In this document: positions 17,559 to 23,431 of the stretch, piece after piece
How positions within the stretch are numbered: position 1 is the first letter of the stretch
Layout of the letters: each line of letters begins with the position of its first letter
Assembly (NCBI GenBank): GCA_003427395.1
Contig: BFEA01000054.1
Location: 2,227,309 to 2,250,739, forward strand
Direction of reading: 5' to 3'
Origin: Chara braunii
Taxonomy: Eukaryota > Streptophyta > Charophyceae > Charales > Characeae
Length of the DNA: 23,431 bases
Program-made: the position numbers and the translations under genes
The notes under the pieces: model-generated
Databases searched by the model: none
The model's input: the letters and a program-made list of their open reading frames with translations, nothing else
What the model was told of the DNA's origin: nothing

Positions 17559-18234
17559 GCCGAATGGTCTGAGGTGGTCATCGGGCAGATTTCCGCTTGC
17601 TGTATGACATCATTACGAATGGCCAACGCCCAGATCATATCGATTCTACTTCTCTGGGTGATCGTGTTGCCCCAAAAGGTATAAGTCTTGTCATCAGGGT
17701 GTATCACTCTGAAGGAGTCTGTACATCCCAGTCCAGTCATGCCATTCACTAGCGCCAGCGAATCGGCTTCCATCTGCCTGCCTCCCACCGCATCCAGCGA
17801 AGGGGTCACTACAGAGTTGAAATCGCCTGCAATGATGATCTTGTCCATCTCAGGTATTAGTGTCTGAATCCGTTCCCACATTCTCCTTCGCGTCCCAATT
17901 TCAGTTGGCCCATAACTGTGATCACTTCCCATCTCTCCTCTCCCCAGTGCAAGATTACCCAGGCCCATCGCCCCCGCGAGTGACAGAACCAGTCTACTGT
18001 TTCCCCTCGGAAGTGAGGCAATATTAGGGTGCACACCCCTCCTTTGGCGCCCTGCGCCGGGGCCCACACCTGGTGGCCCGTCCACCACAGTGCGGGGCTC
18101 TCGGTCTTGGCCTTGTCCAGCTTTGTTTCTTGGAGGCAAACCATGTCGATCTGCTCTGCTTTGACCTTCTGCTTTAGCTCCCGCCGCTTGGCCTACAGCG
18201 AATTCCTTCCCAGGCCTCTCACGTTCCATGTCAT
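17559..18234 (-). pseudogene. LINE ORF2 apurinic-like endonuclease domain
   Basis: The AP-type endonuclease nicks target DNA to prime reverse transcription. It begins with MTWNVRGLG at 18234, the classical start of L1-type endonucleases, then VCLQETKL (catalytic Glu at 18129-18127), GGVCTLI, AGDFN (Asp at 17824-17822), RSRIDMI and SDH (17572-17564). All motifs are in the expected order. Two breaks are clear: an in-frame TAG at 18195-18193, and a one-base loss between 17913 and 17914 that moves VITV/YGPTE out of frame. The ATG at 18234 is chosen because it directly precedes the WN motif. Confidence 0.92.
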
Positions 18235-18676
18235 CAGCTTCAACCTGTTCGAATGCCTCACTCTCTGCATCTACCCATTTTTCTTCCTACACGACTTTAT
18301 TATATCTTCCTATACTCCCTCACCTCCCATCTGTTCTCTCCCATTCCAATTCCGTCTTCCTATTTTGTTGTCGGGGGGGGGTGTCATCATCCCAGTGACA
18401 CCCCATAGGATAGTATATCTCCAACTCTCCCCTTTCCCACACCCCCATCCCTTTCTGAAAGTGCTCAGTCCCCACACGGTCTTCCGCCGGTAAGCGCGCG
18501 TTGGCAGTGTTGAGGATGACCATGGTGGTCTCATGGGCTATACTATAATCTTCCGATAGCGCCCTTGGACCGAAGACTTGGGCAATGCTCCTGTGGAAGT
18601 GCGTTTGTGTTATATGCTGGTACCCCAGTCACTCCATCCAATAACATCTGGACTCCATTTAGCGCCTGCCACAGGG
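18235..18676 (-). other. Possible ORF1-ORF2 junction, no frame supported
   Basis: Short frames on the minus strand (18534-18310, 18523-18320) have no recognisable domain. On the plus strand the sequence is pyrimidine-rich. It may be an intergenic spacer of the LINE or decayed coding sequence. Confidence 0.45.
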
Positions 18677-21540
18677 CTAAAGGACATTGCATTCATTTTC
18701 TCTCAGGATGTCTTTAAGGTTTAATTGCACCGGCTCCTGACGTGGCCAGGTGGTCCCCGGGGTAGCCCCGTCCCTCTGCTGCTTCCTCCCCCTTTGGTGA
18801 TCGTTCTCCCCATCTTCCTCATTGTGCTCCATTGCTGCTTGGTCCTCTGTCACTTGTTGTTCTTGCACCCTCCCTGATACTTCTTCTGAGTTTCACGAAC
18901 AGCTGTGCTGCTTCACCGCATGTCCCTTCTCCTCCTCGCTCTCCCCCTCAGATCCTTCAGGTTGGTGCGCAAATCCCTCCCTTTTCGAGCTCTCTGAGCT
19001 CTCTGTACTATCCGAGCCTTTCGTGCACTGCTCATCCCCAGAGTCTTGGTTCCCTGTTGGCGTAACTGCCCCCTCCACTGGGAGGCCATAACTGGCGTCT
19101 TTGGGGGGGGAGGGAGGCCGATGGCAAAGGAGATATATCCCTCTTCCTCCCTTTCAGCAGGTAACGCGGCTCCTGCCCCTGTCCGTCTAAGGGGGACCGT
19201 TCTCTTTCCTGTGCACAAGCCGGCGGTGCCCGCCATTCGGGCTCCTGTTGGAACCCGTGCCGCTTATGCGTGAAGGCTGTTGTAGAAGAAGAGAAAGTCG
19301 GGACCGGGAGCATTCTGCCGAGGAGGAGCTTTTAGGCGGACCTGCGGTGACTTGCTTCTGCCTTCGCCGGTAGACTTTCGGTGTCCACTCACGCTTTAGC
19401 CTTTCAGTCACACTATGGGCATATCATACACTGGCCTTCCACTCACGTTATTTGTTTTTGATTCTTTGGATTCCTCCTGTGACCTCCCACTGCCTTCCCC
19501 CGATGTGCTTTTTTCGCTGCGACCCCCCTCCTGCCGGCAACCTTCCTTCCTCCCTTCTTCGCCTAAATTTTGGTCATCTGCATTGTTTCCATCTTCATTG
19601 CTTGCCGGGTTCTTCCCTTCCTTTGCTCCATGGTGGCCGTCGTTCTTGACGCGTCCTCTTCCTGTCTGTGCCCACTACCTTCCCCTTCTTTACCTCCTTG
19701 AGTGCAGTTCACCACTTGTCAACATACTTCCCGTTTTCCTACTCCTTCCACACTTTGACCATCCCCACTCAGATTCCCTCCCTTGGTCTCCGACTGTTTC
19801 CTCTTCCCCTGTTCATCAGCATCCGTGGTTTGGCCCTGCTCCTTATGTCCCTGTCTGCCCGGGTTGCTCCTCGCTCTCCCTCTCGCCTTCTTCTTTTCCT
19901 AACTGGCTGGTAATCGTTCCTGGTTCTTCCCTTTCCCACTCCCCACCGGGGCCCCTCTGCATCTCAGGCATGCCAAATTGCATTTCGCCCGTCCTTTTCC
20001 TCCAGCCCTCCTCCGCTCTCCGCCCTTTGATCTTCAGTTCCTTGTAACTCAGCTCTTCCTCTTGATCCCTCGTCTCCGTCTCCATCTTGCTCCCAACGGT
20101 CCTGTTGAACCTGTGCATGTTCAGCCTTCCGCTCCCCTCCCTCCAACCCACTTCCCCCCACCTCTCCCTTCTACAATTGTTTCCCCTCCTCTTCCCTCTT
20201 TGAATCCTCAGCCGCACCCTGGTTTTCCATATTTACTTCCTGCAACTCCTCTTTCACATCACCCTGATTTTTTTCGATTTCCTCCTCAGTCCGCTTCCTA
20301 CTTGCCCCGCTGCCATTTTGCTTCCACCTACCTTGGCCACTGCTTTCTTGATCTGCCCCCACCGACTCACCTCCCATTCGGCCCTTCTGCTGTACGTTCA
20401 CCGGTTCCTTTCCTTTCATCTTTGATTGTCTGACCACTGGTGGTGACTGTTCGGCCGGCCGTTTACGATCTTCGCTAAACAGCCATTGCGGTTCATCCGT
20501 TTGCATGGGATCGTCTGCCCTACCTTCCCATGCAACATTACGCCGTGGGCCCCCCCTACGTCTCACTCCCCTCCTCGTTCTTTCCTCTCTTTCCTTCGTC
20601 CTCACCTTCTCTCTCTGCCCTCGCTCTGCCGCCCTACCCTCTGCCCATATTGCCGTGTCAATCTGGCGTTCCAAGTCGACCCAGGCTGCTCTCTCAACTG
20701 TAGGGTCCGACTGCAATGTTGGATCCATTGCACTTCTTATCTCCCTTTGTTACAGCTCCTGCACTGTCTCTGGCCTCGTCAAGCACCGCCCATTGAGTCC
20801 TAGGTGTCCATGGGTATGGCATACTTCACAAAACGGTGTTTCGCTTGTAACAACTCGGACCTCCTCAAAGCTATACGGGCCAGTGGCAATTGCCACACTG
20901 TCCTTGAGCGGGTTTTTCAGGGGACCGTCAATTACATACCTCGTAAATTGTTGCTCTTCCTCTGCGAAGTCCTGCATGCTAGCAATTGGTCCGAAAAAGA
21001 ACTCAATCGCACCCGGCATCCATTTGGCCACCAGCAAAGATGGCTTGAACCGTCTCCGTCTCTCTGCCATTTTGGCTGCTGCGATTTCCGCTGGCAATTT
21101 CCATAGGTGGAGGGTCACCTCTCCTTGCACTCCTGCCACATGCAGATGTTCAGCCTTCCACTCGTTTATAAGCCAGTCCCTAAGCTCCACCGTGGGTGCA
21201 AGACAGGTGATGATCGTATCCCTTCAGTATCTATGTCGCCTCTCCACGGTCCCCTTCCCATCGTCCATGCTTCCTCTATGTGTCGTGCCCATTCTCGTTT
21301 GGTCTTCCGCGGCCATTCACTTGCTCCCTCCGGCAATTTGCATGCAACCGTGTGTGCTCTTACGTAAGTGTTCTGCAGGTACATAACCTCATTCGTCGGC
21401 CTCACCATGCACACTCCGTTGTATCCAGCATACTCCACCAAGCCAGGCCCTGCCACCAGCTGGTGGGTCAAGTAGGAACGTCGCAGTATCTCCATGAGGC
21501 GCCGCCGCTCGAGATGCATACCCTCCATCTTAGGCCTCAC
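18677..21540 (-). pseudogene. LINE ORF1 (gag-like RNA-binding protein), fragmented
   Basis: ORF1 proteins of L1-type elements bind the element RNA. An open frame at 21540-21166 changes to a second frame (21190-20750) containing RDWLINEWKAEHLHVAGVQG, WKLPAEIA and the zinc-knuckle-like CEVCHTHGHLGLNGRC (20830-20783; spacing CX2CX4HX6C, two residues longer than CX2CX4HX4C). A single TAA at 20752-20750 then interrupts an otherwise continuous frame. That frame runs on into a highly charged Glu/Arg/Lys-rich tail (20728-20171), shifts frame in the overlap with 20217-19843, and becomes untraceable through several short charged pieces to 18677. The piece KREWTPKVYRRRQKQ (19400-19340) looks like an ORF1 C-terminal basic region. 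The family is inferred from position, the knuckle and charge. Confidence 0.7.
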
Positions 21541-22570
21541 TATTTCCCTCCTTCCCTATAAGGTTCACTTCCGTAATGGTTACATGTCAATATCTTATCC
21601 TCCGCTAGCCGATTCGTCCCCCACGCTTACCGGTTCCTTCCGTTGCCGAGCGTTGACCCGAGGACTTCTGCGCTTTCCACGCGAGTTCGGCCAGGCCGAT
21701 GAACTCTTTGTAAGTTTGGTGTGCAATTTAGCCGTCGGCTCACCCGGAGGAGCTCTGAAGCCTCGCTTCTTTCTCCCGCCGTGTTGTTTCCTCCTACCAT
21801 TAGCCTCCCCCCCAGCCTATTTCGTATTCATGTCATATTTTCCCTCCCTCTGTTGTCTGCTTCTTAACCCAATCCTTCTTCATGCGATGTCACCTGTGCC
21901 CCTCGAGCTTCTCACCTCAGCCCCTCTCCAGTTCCCTCCTTCTTCTCGCTGTTCCCACTCACTCTCGTCCTTATTTGCCTCACTCTCCCCGCCCAGGTGT
22001 CGTCTCCTCCTTTCAATACCATTCAAGGAGCCTACCCCCCTCCCCCTCTGTCTTAAATCCCATGTCCCTCCCTCCCTCGTCTTCCCTTACTCGTCCACGA
22101 GCGTAGTATGTCACCTCTTTTTCCCCATGTTCTGTTATCTAATTGCCGCAACCCATCACTACCTCTACGTTGTTTCAACTTAGTGCGACCAGTCCGTGAT
22201 GCGTCGCTGACCATCTCCACGCCCGCCTGTTAAACCTCAACTATGCCGGCGGGCGATCCCATCTGCGGTCACCAGACAACAAAGGGGACACACAGCTATT
22301 CTGCACAATGGTTTGCTCCCTCCCTCGCTCTTCTTCCCGTCCCCTTACTTGTGCGCGCCAGGCCGCCACTTGTCCGCCACACTCCCAGTCTCTTCTTGGT
22401 CAGTCGTCGTGCAAAGCATCCTGGCCCATGTCCGCGTCCGGCCGTTGACCCTCAGCTATGCCAGCTGACCGTCCCGTCGGCCCTCAACATGGACGAAGGA
22501 GGCGTGCAGCTATGCCACGCGCAGGTTCCTAACCCTATCCCCGTCTCTACGTTGTTTCAGTTTAGCGCAA
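21541..22570 (-). other. Putative LINE 5' region with internal repeats
   Basis: No minus-strand frame is supported here. Two internal repeat pairs are visible on the plus strand: CTCTACGTTGTTTCAACTTA near 22163 and CTCTACGTTGTTTCAGTTTA near 22545; and CCTCAACTATGCCGGCGGGC near 22235 with CCTCAGCTATGCCAGCTGAC near 22450. Such repeats are common in LINE 5' UTRs, but the promoter is not identified. Long plus-strand frames (21494-22183) are antisense and compositional. Confidence 0.45.
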
Positions 22571-22620
22571 AAAAATAGCTCAGCACTCTACTCCTGGCAT
22601 TGTTCCTTCTTCTTTTTTAT

Positions 22621-22800
22621 GCTTTTTTTTTTTTTTTTTTTTTTTTTTTTGCACTGGACTTGCCCGGGATCCTGACAGGGACTTTGCTTGGACCTGGCCC
22701 GGCCGGGGCCGCCGGGCCACCCGTGTCAACCTGAGGCAACCGGGCCACCCGGCTGGTAGCCCAGATTGATTTGGGTTTTTGATTGAATTTAAAAGGGCCT
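22621..22800 (-). mobile_element. Poly(A)-tailed retroposon-like piece, unidentified
   Basis: Thirty T at about 22623-22650 form a poly(A) tail on the minus strand. Upstream on that strand is a GC-rich body with repeated GGCCCGG/GGTGGCCCGG motifs, then a TCAATCAAAAACC block. A similar CTACCAG...GCCCGG block lies at about 12730-12775. The element class is unknown and the frame through it (22865-22617) is not supported. Confidence 0.45.
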
Positions 22801-22859
22801 TTACCCGATATAGGCCTCAGGCCTTGTAAAAATAGAGCAGCACGGGCCTTGTAAAAGTA

Positions 22860-23000
22860 AAGCATTGTGAAAAGGTTTCTTGCCAGGGCTCAGAAACGTG
22901 AAAACAGGTCAAAAGTCAAGTTCTCTATCAACAGGCACATCTAAATCTAAGGCAAAGGGCATTATCAAAAGACTTACCTGTTCACCAGGAGATGTGTATG
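22860..23000. other. No gene seen
   Basis: Unique sequence upstream of the phased repeats, with no recognised feature. Confidence 0.5.
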
Positions 23001-23006
23001 TCATGT

Positions 23007-23125
23007 CTGTTCGAGTAAGGGTGTGTCTGTACGTGTAGGCAGTATACCTGTTCGTGCAATGGAAAGTGCCTGTTCAAGTAGTAAATGTGTCTGTTCGTTT
23101 AGAGTTGTGCCTGTCCGAAAGTGAA
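23007..23125 (+). repeat. Six ~21-bp tandem repeats, CTGTTCGWGTA type
   Basis: CTG starts the unit at 23007, 23027, 23048, 23070, 23091 and 23111 (spacing 20, 21, 22, 21, 20). Unit starts read CTGTTCGAGTAA, CTGTACGTGTAG, CTGTTCGTGCAA, CTGTTCAAGTAG, CTGTTCGTTTAG and CTGTCCGAAAGT. A possible earlier unit begins at 22978. The spacing is two turns of B-DNA. Confidence 0.8.
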
Positions 23126-23293
23126 GTCAGTAGGCACAGTCCCAGTTCTGGTCTAAGTCAAGGGGTCAGTCCGGATCCAGACTTTCAAGTCCAAATCCAG
23201 GCCGAAGTGCCTCAGCAGCAGTTGAATCTCATTGGGACTGTACCGGGACACATGCAATGCAGGGTCTGGGACAAAGGGAGAGGCTGAATTGAG

Positions 23294-23340
23294 CCAATGC
23301 AGACCCAGCGAGGAGTGGCCAGCACTATAAAAAGAGCTGC
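23294..23340 (+). promoter_or_regulatory. CCAAT/TATA core-promoter-like segment
   Basis: CCAAT at 23294-23298 is followed 28 bases later by TATAAAAAG at 23326-23334. This is the layout of a pol II core promoter, with a start expected about 25-35 bases downstream (about 23355-23365). The sequence after it has no clear coding frame before the window ends. It could serve a host gene or be the U3 part of an LTR; no LTR ends or primer-binding site are visible. Confidence 0.45.
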
Positions 23341-23431
23341 CTGCCTCATTCTTCGCCAGATCTCCACTGGCTGCAATGCGTGGAAGTGCTGGTGCACTTG
23401 TGCGCTGAGTCAGGAGGAGCAGCGCTGGAGG

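Larger units (their letters stand above)
13015..22570 (-). mobile_element. L1-type LINE (non-LTR retrotransposon), decayed, near full length
   Basis: Minus-strand element in the order 5' region, gag-like ORF1, endonuclease, reverse transcriptase, zf-RVT-like C-terminus, 3' untranslated region and short poly(A) (13015-13021 read as T). The EN-RT-zf-RVT order without a visible RNase H domain is that of plant-type L1 elements. The 3' limit is supported by the tail shared with the copy at 6299-6392. The 5' limit is inferred from where minus-strand coding potential and internal 5' repeats stop (22544-22570), and could be wrong by several hundred bases. Many frameshifts and stops make it inactive as read. 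No target-site duplication was identified because the 5' end is not fixed. Confidence 0.85.

Noticed and set aside
20505-21386. Long plus-strand frame of 293 codons
   Set aside because: It is antisense to LINE ORF1, whose minus-strand frames carry the zinc-knuckle-like motif. The plus frame has Ser/Leu/Cys-rich composition and no domain.
21494-22183. Plus-strand frame of 229 codons
   Set aside because: It lies in pyrimidine-rich sequence opposite the LINE 5' region and translates as compositionally biased Ser/Pro/Leu. No homology is recognisable.

Overview
The window looks like repeat-dominated nuclear DNA from a eukaryote of the green plant lineage. Two U6 snRNA-derived copies carry the plant-type ends (CTTCGGGACATCC at the 5' side, AAATCGAGAAAT at the 3' side). 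A U2 snRNA copy matches the universal U2 5' end, and a 253-nt fragment resembles streptophyte mitochondrial small-subunit rRNA. Poly(A)-tailed retrocopies, long (GA)n, (CA)n and (TA)n arrays, and an L1-type LINE with a zf-RVT-like C-terminus fit a large streptophyte genome. A charophyte such as Chara is a guess from general character, not something the sequence proves. I found no intact host protein gene.

Layout. 1-3070: 5S rRNA-like sequence, (AATC)n repeat, a U2 retrocopy with a perfect 9-bp target-site duplication, a GC-rich minisatellite, a tRNA-derived SINE-like element, a 38-bp tandem duplication, a 20-bp perfect stem-loop and a U6 retrocopy (minus strand). 3190-3720: poly(T) and pyrimidine-rich low complexity. 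3980-5330: microsatellites with a family of ~50-85-bp units, two of which form a near-perfect palindrome; the first unit has a hammerhead-ribozyme-like core. 5775-6145: minisatellite made of dyad-symmetric units. 6299-6691: a LINE 3'-tail copy and a second U6-derived sequence. 6725-10100: mostly featureless, with a perfect 4 x 30-bp repeat and diverged dispersed repeats. 10126-12725: degenerate (GAATT)n-type arrays surrounding a nuclear copy of mitochondrial SSU rRNA.

13015 to about 22570 (minus strand): one large, decayed LINE. It has a putative 5' region, a gag-like ORF1 with a CX2CX4HX6C knuckle, and an ORF2 with apurinic endonuclease, reverse transcriptase and zf-RVT-like C-terminus. Its 3' tail is shared with the truncated copy at 6299-6390. 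Frameshifts and in-frame stops show it is not active as read.

22620-23431: a poly(A)-tailed GC-rich retroposon-like piece, then about six ~21-bp repeats upstream of a CCAAT/TATA promoter-like segment whose transcript would run off the right edge.

The connecting idea, an inference, is LINE machinery copying small RNAs (U2, U6, perhaps 5S and a tRNA) into this locus. No complete new gene system is visible. The best candidates for something undescribed are the palindrome/hammerhead-like repeat family, the dyad minisatellite, and the 21-bp phased repeats upstream of the TATA box.
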